Below are positions 37,950 through 47,108 of a DNA stretch of 64,000 bases, piece by piece. The DNA lies in contig NZ_CP073105.1 in NCBI RefSeq assembly GCF_018138085.1, forward strand, positions 496,001 to 560,000, read 5' to 3'. The notes beneath the pieces are model-generated. The model did not search any database and had not been told where the DNA came from. It saw only the letters and a program-made list of their open reading frames with translations. The translations under genes and the position numbers were made by a program. Each line of letters starts with the position of its first letter. Position 1 is the first letter of the stretch. The stretch is from Stutzerimonas stutzeri. Lineage in GTDB: Bacteria > Pseudomonadota > Gammaproteobacteria > Pseudomonadales > Pseudomonadaceae.

Positions 37950-38773
37950 CCGCGCCACCGACGCCAGAGCAGGGCGGGCGCGCGCAGCAGCATGCCGCCG
38001 AACAGCCGGGCATGCATCGATGAGATCAGCAGGTTGTCGCGCCACAGGCGGAAGTGCGAAACGCCATCAGTGGGGTAATGCACGCGCGTCGGCAGCCAGA
38101 CCATCGGCTGCTCGCGCCAATGCAGGCGCACCAGGATTTCCGTGTCGAAATCCATGCGCTGGCCCAGCGCCGTCGAGTCGAGCAGAGCCAGGGTGGGCTG
38201 CAGCGGATAGACGCGAAAGCCGCACATGGAGTCGCGAATCGACAGTGACAGGGTGTTGATCCAGACCCACACATGAGTCAGGTAGCGCCCGTAGAGTCGA
38301 CTCTTCGGCACGCTTGAGTCGTACTCGGGGTAGCCGCAGACCAGCGCATCCGGCGCCTGGCTGGCACGGTCGAGAAACAGCGCCACGCTGTCGAGATCGT
38401 GCTGGCCGTCGGCGTCGACCTGCAGCGCATGGCTGAAGCCCAGACGGGACGCCTCGCGCAGCCCGGAGGCCACCGCCGCGCCCTTGCCCCGATTTTCGCC
38501 GTGCCGGACCAGGTGCACCGACGGATGCTGCGCCAGCGCGTCGATGACCTCTGCCGCGGCGGGGCGGGAGGCGTCGTCGACGAGCACGCAGTGCAAATCC
38601 TCCGCGAGCAGCGCGCGAACCACTGATGGCAGGCTGCGCTCGTGGTTGTACACCGGCACCACCGCACAGGGTTTGAACCAGTCTTCATCGATGGCCAGCG
38701 ACAACTGCTGATGGACGCCTGGCTGCGTGGGCGGGGCGTCGGTGGCGGATGCAATCGGGGTGAGGGTGGTCAC
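37946..38773 (-). CDS. Family 2 glycosyltransferase of the APE cluster
   Basis: 275 residues. GT-A fold signatures: CAVVPVYNHERSLPSVV, CVLVDDASRP and the metal-binding DXD in LQVDADGQHDL. The C-terminal part contains a hydrophobic stretch (LTHVWVWINTLSLSI). It may add the sugar linker on which the polyene is assembled or anchored. Overlaps neighbouring genes by 4 nt each side. Confidence 0.88.
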   Translation of the reverse strand: MTTLTPIASATDAPPTQPGVHQQLSLAIDEDWFKPCAVVPVYNHERSLPSVVRALLAEDLHCVLVDDASRPAAAEVIDALAQHPSVHLVRHGENRGKGAAVASGLREASRLGFSHALQVDADGQHDLDSVALFLDRASQAPDALVCGYPEYDSSVPKSRLYGRYLTHVWVWINTLSLSIRDSMCGFRVYPLQPTLALLDSTALGQRMDFDTEILVRLHWREQPMVWLPTRVHYPTDGVSHFRLWRDNLLISSMHARLFGGMLLRAPALLWRRWRG

Positions 38774-40449
38774 GGGTGTTCTCCCAGCAGAATGCGGCCG
38801 GACGAGCAGGGCGCTTCGCCGTTGCGGTAAGCGAAGTGCAGCTTGCTGCGCTCGCGGTCAAAACGCAGGGTCAGGTGCAGGTGGTCACCCGGGCGGGCGA
38901 GCTGCTGGAACTTGAGTACTTCCATGCCGCGAAAGCACGGCGGCAGATCGTCGATCAGCTCGCGGGCCAGCGCGATCGCCCAATCGATCTGCACAACGCC
39001 AGGCAGCACAGGCGTGTGCGGGAAGTGACCGGTGAAATGCGCGAGGTCCAGCGGCACGCCCAGTTTCAGCTGCCATTGAGCGTCTTGCTCGGTTGTACTG
39101 ACGCGCTCGGGCTGCAACGGGCGAGGGGCCTGTAGCAGCCGCTCGAGGTCGGCCTGCGGCAGCTTGCCTTGGGCGTTGTAAGGTAGCTGCTGCACCAGGC
39201 GCCAGCGACGCGGTAAGGCCAGCGCCTCGCAGTGATTCGCCAGGTGATTACGCAGTGCCTCGGTCAGGGCGCGTCGGCCGCCGTTGCGCAGCGCATGCAG
39301 CCCGGCCTCGCTTAGGGCAACCAGCGCCGCGAGGTAGGCGCGGTTGTCGACGATCACGCCGAGGCGCGCTTCGCTGACGAACGGGTGCGTGGCCAGGCCC
39401 GCTTCCAGCATCGGCAGGGAGATGCGTTTCTCTTCCAGCTTGACGATACGATCCAGCCGGCCGAGCAGTTCGAAGCGCCCATCGGCCTCGATTTGCGCCG
39501 CATCGGCCGTCTGCTCGACATGGCCTGGTGGCAGGCAAGGTGAGGCGATGCGCAGTGCGCCGTGTTCGTCCTGGCTCAGTTGCACGGCGGGGAACGGCTG
39601 CCACAGGCTGCCACCCTCACGCCAGGCGATGCCGCCGGTTTCCGAGCTGCCGTAGATTTCCGTCGGCAGTTGGCCCAGACGCTGCTGCAATCGCTGCGCG
39701 GCGTCGGCATCGAGGGGGCCACCCGAGGAAAAGACTCGCCGCACGCCGCGCAGGGCGGGCCAGTCGAGGTTATCGCTCATCCGCTTGAGCAGTGCCGGGC
39801 TGGCCACCCAGCAGAAGCTGGCGTGCTGACGGCTGGCCCGCTGGATGTCTTCGGAGAAGGGCTGGGCACGGCGCAGAAAGGGGCGGCCAGCGCACAGCGG
39901 CCAGAGCACCCGGAACAGCAATCCGTAAATATGCTGTGCGGCGACGCTGGCGATCATGCAGGCATCGCCGAGATCGGCGCCCCAGCAGGCTTCGAGCGTT
40001 TCCACTTCGTTGGCCAACTGACGCAGGCGCTTGTCGATCAGTTTCGGTTCGCCGCTGGAGCCTGAGGTGCAGAGCAGCAGTCGGCACTGGTCGAGATCCA
40101 GCTTCGCCCCTGCGAGCGGCTCGGCCATGAGGTCCGCGATCCGCACGTCGCCGTCCTGGTCCGTCAGCCAGAGGTCGGCCTGGTGGGCCAGTCGTGCGCG
40201 ATTCGCGGGTTGCAGATCGGCCGGTAGCAACACCGTTACGCCGGCTCGCCAGGCGCCGAGCAGGGCAATGGCCAGCTCACCCGCATCCTCCAGATGAATC
40301 GCGAGGCGGGCGACACCGCGGTTACGCAGCCCGGCGGCCAGGCGCAGCGCTTGCTGGCGCAGCTCGGCATGGTCCAGCTCGGGGGCCAGCGTGACCGGGC
40401 GCGATTTGGGCGTCTGATCGAGCAGGTGTTCCAGGGAAATCCAGTTCAT
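38770..40449 (-). CDS. Acyl-ACP ligase fused to a FabZ-like dehydratase domain
   Basis: 559-residue two-domain protein. Residues about 1-455 form an AMP-forming ligase with LLLCTSGSSGEPKLI and YGSSETGGIAWRE; the C-terminal AMP-ligase subdomain includes AQGKLPQADL. Residues about 465-559 form a hotdog dehydratase with HFTGHFPHTPVLPGVVQIDW (His475). It can therefore activate the aryl starter and supply a dehydration step. In the E. coli-type cluster these are separate genes (ligase ApeH, dehydratase ApeI). Confidence 0.9.
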   Translation of the reverse strand: MNWISLEHLLDQTPKSRPVTLAPELDHAELRQQALRLAAGLRNRGVARLAIHLEDAGELAIALLGAWRAGVTVLLPADLQPANRARLAHQADLWLTDQDGDVRIADLMAEPLAGAKLDLDQCRLLLCTSGSSGEPKLIDKRLRQLANEVETLEACWGADLGDACMIASVAAQHIYGLLFRVLWPLCAGRPFLRRAQPFSEDIQRASRQHASFCWVASPALLKRMSDNLDWPALRGVRRVFSSGGPLDADAAQRLQQRLGQLPTEIYGSSETGGIAWREGGSLWQPFPAVQLSQDEHGALRIASPCLPPGHVEQTADAAQIEADGRFELLGRLDRIVKLEEKRISLPMLEAGLATHPFVSEARLGVIVDNRAYLAALVALSEAGLHALRNGGRRALTEALRNHLANHCEALALPRRWRLVQQLPYNAQGKLPQADLERLLQAPRPLQPERVSTTEQDAQWQLKLGVPLDLAHFTGHFPHTPVLPGVVQIDWAIALARELIDDLPPCFRGMEVLKFQQLARPGDHLHLTLRFDRERSKLHFAYRNGEAPCSSGRILLGEHP

Positions 40450-41027
40450 TTAGCGTTCCTGATGCGCTGGCGTACCAGCCACTCACCGGCAAAGAGCAGT
40501 CCCATCAGCAGATAGGCGATCAGCCCGGTGTACAGCGTCCACCAGCTCAGCGGCGCCCAGAGCGCGAGGCCGCTGGCGATGCTGGCATTGACGACGAAAT
40601 AGCCCACCCAGACCCAGGTCACTTGCCGCGTATAGCGCACCGCCGCGGGAGGCAGCTCAGGCTCGCTCAGCCGCGCGAGGCGCTCGATGATCGGCATGCC
40701 AGAGCACAGACTGCCGGCGAACAGGCCGAGCAGCGCCAGGCTGATCAGCACTGGGTACCAGCGCAGCAGCGCCGGCTCACCGGCCAAACCGAGCAGCAGG
40801 CAGAACACCAGGGCGACCGTCGCTAGCGTGCGGCTGAGCGGCGTTTGCCTGCCGCTGAACATCCGCGCCAGCCATAGCGCGCCGAGCAGCAGCGCGAACA
40901 GACGCGGCGACAGATGCTCCAGGCCCAGGTACACGGCGAACGGGTAGGCGAGGCCAGCCAGCAACAGGCCGAGAGCAATCAGCCGGCTGGCGTTCGCCTT
41001 GCCTGGTGGTGCGGGTGCTTGCATCAC
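40446..41027 (-). CDS. COG4648-type integral membrane protein of the APE cluster
   Basis: 193 residues, almost entirely hydrophobic, with about six helices (for example LIALGLLLAGLAYPFAVYL and LAYPFAVYLGLEHLSPRLFA). No catalytic motif seen. Proteins of this size and position accompany APE ligases in related clusters. Overlaps the ligase gene by 4 nt. Confidence 0.8.
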   Translation of the reverse strand: MMQAPAPPGKANASRLIALGLLLAGLAYPFAVYLGLEHLSPRLFALLLGALWLARMFSGRQTPLSRTLATVALVFCLLLGLAGEPALLRWYPVLISLALLGLFAGSLCSGMPIIERLARLSEPELPPAAVRYTRQVTWVWVGYFVVNASIASGLALWAPLSWWTLYTGLIAYLLMGLLFAGEWLVRQRIRNAK

Positions 41028-41110
41028 GTGTTGTCCGTTTGCGCGTTGGGCAGAATCGCAACCGCCCGGCCGCGTGAGCGGGCGACGGCTGGCTTCCTTG
41101 ACCGTGCGGC

Positions 41111-41368
41111 TCAGGCCGTTTGCGGGTTCACCAGGCGATACACCGCTTCGACGACATCGCCTACGGTGCGGACCGACTTGAATTCTTCCGCGGCGATCTT
41201 CTTGCCGGTCTGGCGCTTGATGTGGTCGATCAGGTCGACGGCGTCGATGCTGTCGATTTCCAGGTCCTGATACAGATTGGCTTCAAGGCTGATGCGCTCG
41301 GGGTCGAGTTCGAAGAGTTCGACCAGCGCATCGCGCAGGGTCTGGAAGATCTCGTTGCGACTGTTCAC
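41111..41368 (-). CDS. Acyl carrier protein (second APE ACP)
   Basis: 85-residue ACP with the phosphopantetheine Ser in LEIDSIDAVDLIDHI. The start is the GTG at 41368, preceded by GAGGAGG; the frame is open further upstream, overlapping the other ACP gene, but without a binding site. Carries growing acyl chains. The 13-nt gap to the first ACP shows a tight pair. Confidence 0.93.
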   Translation of the reverse strand: MNSRNEIFQTLRDALVELFELDPERISLEANLYQDLEIDSIDAVDLIDHIKRQTGKKIAAEEFKSVRTVGDVVEAVYRLVNPQTA

Positions 41369-41381
41369 GTTGGGTTCCTCC

Positions 41382-41645
41382 TCAGGCGACGGCGCGGTTG
41401 GCGCTAACGTAGGCGGCCAGGCTGTCGACACTGGCGAAATGCTTGCGCGTGTCCTTGGCGTCGGCATCGATCTTGATGCCGAAGCGCTTCTGGATCGCCA
41501 GGCCCAGTTCCAGCGCGTCGACCGAGTCCAGCCCGAGCCCTTCGCCGAAGAGCGGCTGGTCGGCCGCGATGTCGTTCGGGCCGAGGTCTTCCAGACCCAG
41601 GGCGTCGATGATCAGTTGCTTGATTTCAAGCTGCAGTTGGCTCAT
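41382..41645 (-). CDS. Acyl carrier protein (first APE ACP)
   Basis: 87-residue ACP with the phosphopantetheine Ser in LGLDSVDALELGLAI. Overlaps the upstream acyltransferase gene by 20 nt. Two distinct ACPs are typical of APE clusters. Confidence 0.93.
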   Translation of the reverse strand: MSQLQLEIKQLIIDALGLEDLGPNDIAADQPLFGEGLGLDSVDALELGLAIQKRFGIKIDADAKDTRKHFASVDSLAAYVSANRAVA

Positions 41646-42432
41646 CGAGTGCGAGCTCCTTTATGAAGTGTCGGTGCAGATGGTCGTTGAGTCGCCGCGA
41701 GGCGATGGGCGCCGCTTTCCCTGCAGCGAATGCCTGCGGATCGATGTCCTCACCGACGCGCAGATGGAAGTGAAAGCGCCTTGCCGGAATGCGATACCAG
41801 GGCTCGGCCTTGGTCAGGGTGGTCGGCGTCACGCTGATCACCACCGGCGTGACCAGGCCCGCGCCGCGCAGGGCGATTGCCGCCGCGCCCCGATGGAACT
41901 GCGGCGCCTGGCCGGGCGTGGTGCGCGTGCCTTCGGGAAAGATGATCAGTGTCTGGCCCTGTTGCAGCGCGTCGGCGGCTTCATCGAGCATCTCGGCGCT
42001 GCCGTTGTTGCTGATGTATTGCGCGGCGCGGATCGGCCCTCGGGTGAAGGGGTTGTCCCAGAGACTCTGTTTGACGACGCAATTGGCATCGCGGATCAGC
42101 GCGATCAGCACGACCACGTCGATCAGCGAGGGATGGTTGGCGATCACCAGTTGGCCGGGGCGGCCCAGGCGCTCGGCGCCTTCGACTTCGTAAGTCAGCA
42201 CGCCGCTGCGGTACATGAACTGGACGAACAGCCAGAACAGCCGGCTCACGGTCTGGCGTGCCCGCCGGCGGCGCGTGACGGCATCGCCGGGCAACAGCCC
42301 GAGCAGAGGGAACACGACCAGGCGCAGGCAAAGCCCGCCGAGGCCGAACAGGGTGAACGACAGCCCGGTGGCGATCAGGCGCCATAGCCAGGGTGCGTTG
42401 GGACGGCTCAGTGCATTTGCTGCCAGTTCCAT
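41626..42432 (-). CDS. PlsC-type lysophospholipid acyltransferase of the APE cluster
   Basis: 268 residues with an N-terminal hydrophobic segment (LIATGLSFTLFGLGGLCLRL), the NHX4D motif in VIANHPSLIDVVV and the downstream FPEGTRT motif. Together these are the PlsC/AGPAT signature. The second in-frame ATG (42432) is chosen because GGGAGGG lies 6 nt before it; the first possible ATG is at 42447. Overlaps the chain-length-factor gene. Confidence 0.88.
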   Translation of the reverse strand: MELAANALSRPNAPWLWRLIATGLSFTLFGLGGLCLRLVVFPLLGLLPGDAVTRRRRARQTVSRLFWLFVQFMYRSGVLTYEVEGAERLGRPGQLVIANHPSLIDVVVLIALIRDANCVVKQSLWDNPFTRGPIRAAQYISNNGSAEMLDEAADALQQGQTLIIFPEGTRTTPGQAPQFHRGAAAIALRGAGLVTPVVISVTPTTLTKAEPWYRIPARRFHFHLRVGEDIDPQAFAAGKAAPIASRRLNDHLHRHFIKELALDEPTAA

Positions 42433-43139
42433 TGGCGTCCCTCCCATTGATGTTGAAGGCTGGCGTGGCCATCGAGCAATGCGCCGACCAATTCGAGCGC
42501 ATGGGGTCGACGGGGCGGTGGCAATCGGCTCTCTGCAGGTTGGAGGCCCAGCTGCCAGCTGCGGCCCGGTTTGAGCAGCAGCGCCACGGCATAGGGGAAG
42601 CTGACGTCGTCGATCCAGGGCGCATACAGCTCAGGCGTCTGGTCTTCGGCGATCACCACCAGCACTGCCGGTGCACCCTCGCCGAGCAGCAGGGAGGCTT
42701 CGAGGACTGCGTGCTCGAGGCCATCGCCTTGTGCGGCCAGCGCCGTCATCTCGCTGGGGTCTTGTTGCTGGATCGACCAGAGCCCGATGATCGCGTTGTG
42801 CACCGACAGGCTGAACTGCGTCGGCGAAAGCGGTTCGCCGTTTGCCAGGTCATTGAGGATGGCGAAGGTGCGCGCGGTTTCGCCGTGGCGTGAGGCGTAT
42901 ACCAGCGGCATCGGCGGCTGCCCTGCCGCCAGCGGCGTGGCCACGGCGAACACCATGCGCGCCAGACGGCTCATTCGCCGCCGCTGCATGGCAGGCAGAA
43001 AGCCGACGTCCGGCTGGGCATCGCCATCTTCCGGGTCGTGCGGGGCCCGAGCCCAGTTCGCCCAGTCGCCGGCACCCGTCAGGCCCGGAGCCCAGGCCTG
43101 CCATTGATCGATATCGAATTGAATCACGCGAGAACTCAC
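42408..43139 (-). CDS. Ketosynthase-like chain-length factor (ApeC-type)
   Basis: 243-residue N-terminal ketosynthase-like protein. The place of the active-site Cys is taken by FSLSVHNAIIGLWS, so it is not catalytic. This is the Ketoacyl-synt_2 type known to pair with a KS in APE synthesis. It starts with GTG (43139); a GTG four codons later is also possible. It is the first gene of the operon, about 85 nt after a good promoter. Confidence 0.85.
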   Translation of the reverse strand: MSSRVIQFDIDQWQAWAPGLTGAGDWANWARAPHDPEDGDAQPDVGFLPAMQRRRMSRLARMVFAVATPLAAGQPPMPLVYASRHGETARTFAILNDLANGEPLSPTQFSLSVHNAIIGLWSIQQQDPSEMTALAAQGDGLEHAVLEASLLLGEGAPAVLVVIAEDQTPELYAPWIDDVSFPYAVALLLKPGRSWQLGLQPAESRLPPPRRPHALELVGALLDGHASLQHQWEGRQWNWQQMH

Positions 43140-43224
43140 CGGCTCGTTTGCGAGCCTTGTTGTTGGCGTGTCGACGTCCCTGTACTGCGACTATCGGTAA
43201 ATTGTCCGCCGTGAAAGTGGCGGC

Positions 43225-43253
43225 ATTATCCAATCGCGATTGGGCTGAGGCAA
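43225..43253 (-). promoter_or_regulatory. Promoter of the APE operon with palindromic operator in its spacer
   Basis: On the minus strand TTGCCT (43253-43248), a 17-nt spacer and GATAAT (43230-43225) form a sigma-70-type promoter. A perfect 14-bp palindrome, CCAATCGCGATTGG (43230-43243), fills the spacer and touches the -10 box, as an operator would. The rest of the 300-nt interval between trxC and the cluster (43140-43439) shows no gene. Confidence 0.55.
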
Positions 43254-43439
43254 ACGTTGCTTGAAATATCCTGATAAGAGGTCGACGCGTTTATCGGAAC
43301 CGAGTGGCGCTGCCGGCAGTCTGTTAAAGGTTTCGACCGGTTCGGTGGCTCTGCCTCATGCATGCGCCGGCATTGGCTGATGCGCACGCGGTGTTTCGTG
43401 AGCAGCGAAAACCGCGCCTTGCTGGCTTTCAGGGACGCG

Positions 43440-43874
43440 TTACACGCCCTGCTGCGCAAGCCAGGCCAGGAGCTGTGGCAAGGGCAATGCGCCGCTCTGG
43501 CGCGCAATTTCTCGGCCGTTCCTGAACAAGATCAGGCTCGGAATCGAGCGAATGCCCAGCTGGGTCGACAGTTGTGGGTTGGCCTCGCTGTCCAGCTTGG
43601 CCAACCGACAGCGCCCCTTCAGCTGGGCCGCAGCCTGGGCGAAGGTGGGCGCAAAGCTGCGGCAAGGCCCGCACCAGCTAGCCCACACGTCCACCAGCAA
43701 GGGCAGGTCGCCCTTGATCTGACTGGCGAAGCTGGCCTGATTGACATCGAAGGGGCTGTCGGTCAGTACGCTGGATTTACAGCGACCGCAGCGCGGCCCC
43801 TCGGCCAGGCGGTCGGTAGGGATTCGATTGAGCCCGGCGCAATGCGCACAAGGAATGATCAACGGGTCGCTCAT
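43440..43874 (-). CDS. trxC: Thioredoxin 2
   Basis: 144-residue cytoplasmic disulfide reductase. The N-terminal zinc finger is CAHC...CGRC, and the thioredoxin domain has active site WASWCGPCRSFAP and the cis-Pro loop IRSIPSLILF. The zinc finger distinguishes it from thioredoxin 1. ATG at 43874; the open frame further upstream is not preferred. Confidence 0.95.
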   Translation of the reverse strand: MSDPLIIPCAHCAGLNRIPTDRLAEGPRCGRCKSSVLTDSPFDVNQASFASQIKGDLPLLVDVWASWCGPCRSFAPTFAQAAAQLKGRCRLAKLDSEANPQLSTQLGIRSIPSLILFRNGREIARQSGALPLPQLLAWLAQQGV

Positions 43875-44036
43875 GGCAGGCTCCGAAACGGGTGGTTTTC
43901 TCTGGTATGGGGTCGTGGGCTGCGATATCAAGAAGGCCAGCGCCTTCACCAATCTCTGCGACGAGGGACAGGCCTGGCGTGCGTCCAGGCTTATGCTACC
44001 CGGGCCAGCTTTAGTGACGCCTGGCGCGGCATGCCC

Positions 44037-45827
44037 TCAAAGCGGTGTCAGCGGCCAGAACAGCGGAATCACTGCCGTCGCAACGACCCACAGCAACAGA
44101 TTCAACGGAATCCCCACCTTGAGAAAGTCGACGAAGCGATAGCCGCCGGCGTTGTACACGAAGGTGTTGGTCTGATAGCCGATGGGCGTGGCGAAGCTGG
44201 CGCTGGCGGCGAACATCACCGCGACGACGAAGGCGCGCGGGTCGATACCCAGCTGTTGGGCGAGGCCGATCGCGATGGGCGTGACCAGCACGGCGACCGC
44301 GTTGTTGGAGAGAATCTCGGTCAACACCGAGGTGAACAAATAAATGAACCCCAGCATGAACAACGGCCCAGCCCAGGGTGTCAGGTCGACGACACTGGAA
44401 ACGATCAGCCCGACCAAGCCGACCTTGTTCATCGCCACGCTGATCGCGAGCATGCCGAAGATCAGGCTGAGAATTTTCCAATCGACTGCTTTATAGGCGT
44501 CCTCGACATCGAGGCAGCGGGTGGCCAACACCGCGGCGGCGCCGATGATCGCCAGACCTTCGATCGGCATCACGCCGAATGCCGCCAGCAGCATCACGGC
44601 CAGCGTCGTGGTCATGGCAATCGGTGCCTTGTCCCGGCGAAACGCGTGCTCCTGCACGGCGTTGAGGCTGATCAGTTCGCCGTTCTCTGCAAAGCGCTTG
44701 ATCTGCGCGGGCGAGCCCTCGAGCAGCATCACGTCACCGAACTGCAGCTGGAAGTCGTCCAGATTGCCCTGGATGTTCTCGTCGTGGCGGTGCACGGCCA
44801 GCACATTGATCCCGTAGCGTGCCCGTAGATCGAGGTTGCGCATCGGCCTGTGGCTGTAACGCGAATTGCGCCCGACGATGGCTTCGGCGAGCACCTCGTC
44901 TTCGCTACTGATGGTCTCGAACGCCTCGCCGCGGTTGAAGGTCAGGTGCCCGCTGCCCCGCAGTTCGACCACATCCTTCACCTGTCCATGGATCACCAGG
45001 ACATCGCCCGCCAGCAGGCTGAAGTCCTGTTCCGGCCGGCTGTAAAGTTGCGTGCCGCGGTTCACCTGCAATACCTGCAGGCCGCTGCCGCCGTTGAGGT
45101 TGGCATCGGCGATGCTTTTGCCGATCACCGGCGAGCCCGACGGTACCCGCAGCTCGCTCATGAAGGTCCGCTCGAGCCGTGGCCCGAGCAGCTTGGACAG
45201 CGTATCGCGCTCGGGCAGCAACCGCTTGCCGATGGTCAGCATATAGAGCGTGCCGGCCGCTGCGAGCACCAGTGCAGCTCCGGTTATCTCGAACATGCCG
45301 AACGGCGCGAGACCGGCCTGGCGAGCCACGCCGTCGACCAGAATGTTCGTCGAGGTGCCGATCATCGTCAGCGTGCCGCCAAGAATCGTGGCATACGACA
45401 GCGGAATCAGCAGCTTGGATGGCGTGGTGTCAGCGCGCTTGGCCAGCGAAATCGCCACCGGCGTCAGAATCGCCACAACCGGGGTGTTATTGAGAAAGGC
45501 GGAAATGACCAACGCCGTGATCGTCAGCCCGCCAAGCACGCGTGTCGGGCTGGTACCGACCAACCCACCCAGCCAGTTGCCCAGTGCATCGATGCAGCCC
45601 GTGCGTTCCAGCGCCGCGGAAATGACGAACATGCAGGCAATGGTCACCGGGGCCGAGTTCGACAAGACGCCGAGCACCTCAGCGGGCGTCAGCAACTGAC
45701 TGGCGATCAACACCGCCACCGCAATCGCCACCACGATGTCCGGGCTCCAGGTCTCCCGCACGAATGACACCAGCACCCAGAGCAGCAAGACACAGACGAA
45801 CACGAGCGACAGCGATTCTGGAAGCAT
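44037..45827 (-). CDS. SLC13/DASS-type transporter with two RCK_C domains
   Basis: 596-residue membrane protein: N-terminal helices (SLVFVCVLLLWVLVSFV), a transport half with ISAFLNNTPVVAILTPV, two soluble TrkA-C-like domains in the middle (about residues 200-370), then a second transport half with GFIYLFTSVLTEILSNNAVA. The paired NNTPV / NNAVA helical hairpins are characteristic of the divalent anion-sodium family. Substrate cannot be told; sulfate or carboxylates are likely. AAGGAC precedes the ATG at 45827. Confidence 0.9.
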   Translation of the reverse strand: MLPESLSLVFVCVLLLWVLVSFVRETWSPDIVVAIAVAVLIASQLLTPAEVLGVLSNSAPVTIACMFVISAALERTGCIDALGNWLGGLVGTSPTRVLGGLTITALVISAFLNNTPVVAILTPVAISLAKRADTTPSKLLIPLSYATILGGTLTMIGTSTNILVDGVARQAGLAPFGMFEITGAALVLAAAGTLYMLTIGKRLLPERDTLSKLLGPRLERTFMSELRVPSGSPVIGKSIADANLNGGSGLQVLQVNRGTQLYSRPEQDFSLLAGDVLVIHGQVKDVVELRGSGHLTFNRGEAFETISSEDEVLAEAIVGRNSRYSHRPMRNLDLRARYGINVLAVHRHDENIQGNLDDFQLQFGDVMLLEGSPAQIKRFAENGELISLNAVQEHAFRRDKAPIAMTTTLAVMLLAAFGVMPIEGLAIIGAAAVLATRCLDVEDAYKAVDWKILSLIFGMLAISVAMNKVGLVGLIVSSVVDLTPWAGPLFMLGFIYLFTSVLTEILSNNAVAVLVTPIAIGLAQQLGIDPRAFVVAVMFAASASFATPIGYQTNTFVYNAGGYRFVDFLKVGIPLNLLLWVVATAVIPLFWPLTPL

Positions 45828-46003
45828 GGACGTCCTTAAACGTGGCGTAACGACCGGCCACACACAGCGGCCTCGCGCGCACGATAGGGGGCGAGACTTA
45901 GAGAGTCTAGGAACGTTTGTTCAGGTTTATATGCAATAAAGTTATTGCTGCGCTGCGTCCAGCTGGAGGAGCGGCATGGCGCTCGGAAGAGATGAGCAAG
46001 AAC

Positions 46004-46080
46004 GAAAAAGCCGCGCAAGGCGCGGCTTCAAAGGTGGCGGGGCCACGCGGACTCGGACCGTGGACCAAAGGATTATGAGT
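46004..46080 (-). repeat. Left island boundary: tRNA 3'-half duplicate with terminator hairpin (attL-like)
   Basis: Aligns without gaps to 55525-55601 at 70 of 77 positions. The last 24 bases (46057-46080) are identical. It carries the GCCGCGC-AA-GGCGCGGC hairpin and the tRNA sequence from the anticodon loop to the 3' end, but no 5' half. It is therefore a displaced tRNA fragment, the usual scar of tRNA-targeted integration. Confidence 0.85.
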
Positions 46081-46262
46081 TGCGTAGGAACGCGATAAGC
46101 TTAATGAGAATGCATATCTGGGGGTGGTTACAATCACCTGAAAGCATCGTTTCTAGCAATGCTAAGCGTAATTTAGAGAATGGTTTGAGAGCTTGGCAGT
46201 GTACCGATATATTACTGTGCCAGGCAGAATATCCAGTCAAGAGAGTGTCCCCAAGATATCTT

Positions 46263-47108
46263 TCACGCTAGCGGTCTGAGAAAATCTATCAGAGCACGAA
46301 CTGCCTGCGACGACTGCAGGCTTTCAGTGTCTAGAAGTCCGCCTTGATCGACGATCACGCTCATTGATGAGCCTGGTTTGGCCCGTTGTCCCATGAGGCT
46401 CACTGCCGCTTTCACTCTCTTAGCTTGCTCAGCCGATGCACGCTCGCTATCTGTGTGATCTATGCTCCATTGAAAACGCTCGTCTACAATTGCAAGAAAC
46501 GGCGCTAGATCAATACATTCCTCGATCAGGCTCTCAAGGGTTCCTTTATCATAGGCTGAGTGCCTCCATATGTATGCATATATTTGCTTTTCAGCGCCTT
46601 GCGTATAGCCACATGTGTTTTCTACCTTGATCCAAGGGTCGGAGATCCAAGGGGAGTCGGAAATAGATGAAAAGTCGGCGGATATCTTGGCTAAAGTGCG
46701 CTGTGAACCAATACTGTCTGCGTCCGCCATAAACAAGTATCTGATTTCCAAAGCCTTATAACCAGTTGAGAATGCCTGGCCCCCATGGTGTAGAACCATG
46801 ATTTTTTCCAAGAAAGGAGTAACGGATGCTTTTCTGTTAGATCCGCCGTAGTTGAATATTAGTACTAGCTTGTCATCCTTTTTCAATACGTGGTCGGGCA
46901 GGAAAAATTTTTTTGCCATGTCTAGTCGTAGATCACCTGCGACGTGATCTTGAGCGCATTTTTTAAACAGTGAGCTAAACGGGTAAGGGAATTCCGAGAA
47001 GCAAAGGGTTTGGCGCTGATAACTAAATAATTTTTCAAGAGTAAGTCTTGTGAAAGCCGCATCATGCGGTCCCTCGCAAAAAATTAGCAGAACTTGAATG
47101 TCAGTCAT
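46263..47108 (-). CDS. TOPRIM-like protein coupled to a ParB/ABC-ATPase (candidate effector)
   Basis: 281 residues; not recognised as a named protein. The acidic pattern of a TOPRIM fold is visible: Glu12 in LLIFCEGPHDAAF and an Asp-x-Asp in YLFMADADSIGS (D129, D131). A later VDQGGLLDTESL segment resembles DUF3226/OLD-type TOPRIM ends. TOPRIM domains cut or nick nucleic acid, so it may be the nuclease of a two-gene system. Its ATG shares one base with the stop of the upstream ATPase gene (TAATG). The gene is visibly AT-rich compared with its surroundings, a sign of transfer. The 46081-46262 stretch downstream is AT-rich with no gene. Confidence 0.8.
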   Translation of the reverse strand: MTDIQVLLIFCEGPHDAAFTRLTLEKLFSYQRQTLCFSEFPYPFSSLFKKCAQDHVAGDLRLDMAKKFFLPDHVLKKDDKLVLIFNYGGSNRKASVTPFLEKIMVLHHGGQAFSTGYKALEIRYLFMADADSIGSQRTLAKISADFSSISDSPWISDPWIKVENTCGYTQGAEKQIYAYIWRHSAYDKGTLESLIEECIDLAPFLAIVDERFQWSIDHTDSERASAEQAKRVKAAVSLMGQRAKPGSSMSVIVDQGGLLDTESLQSSQAVRALIDFLRPLA

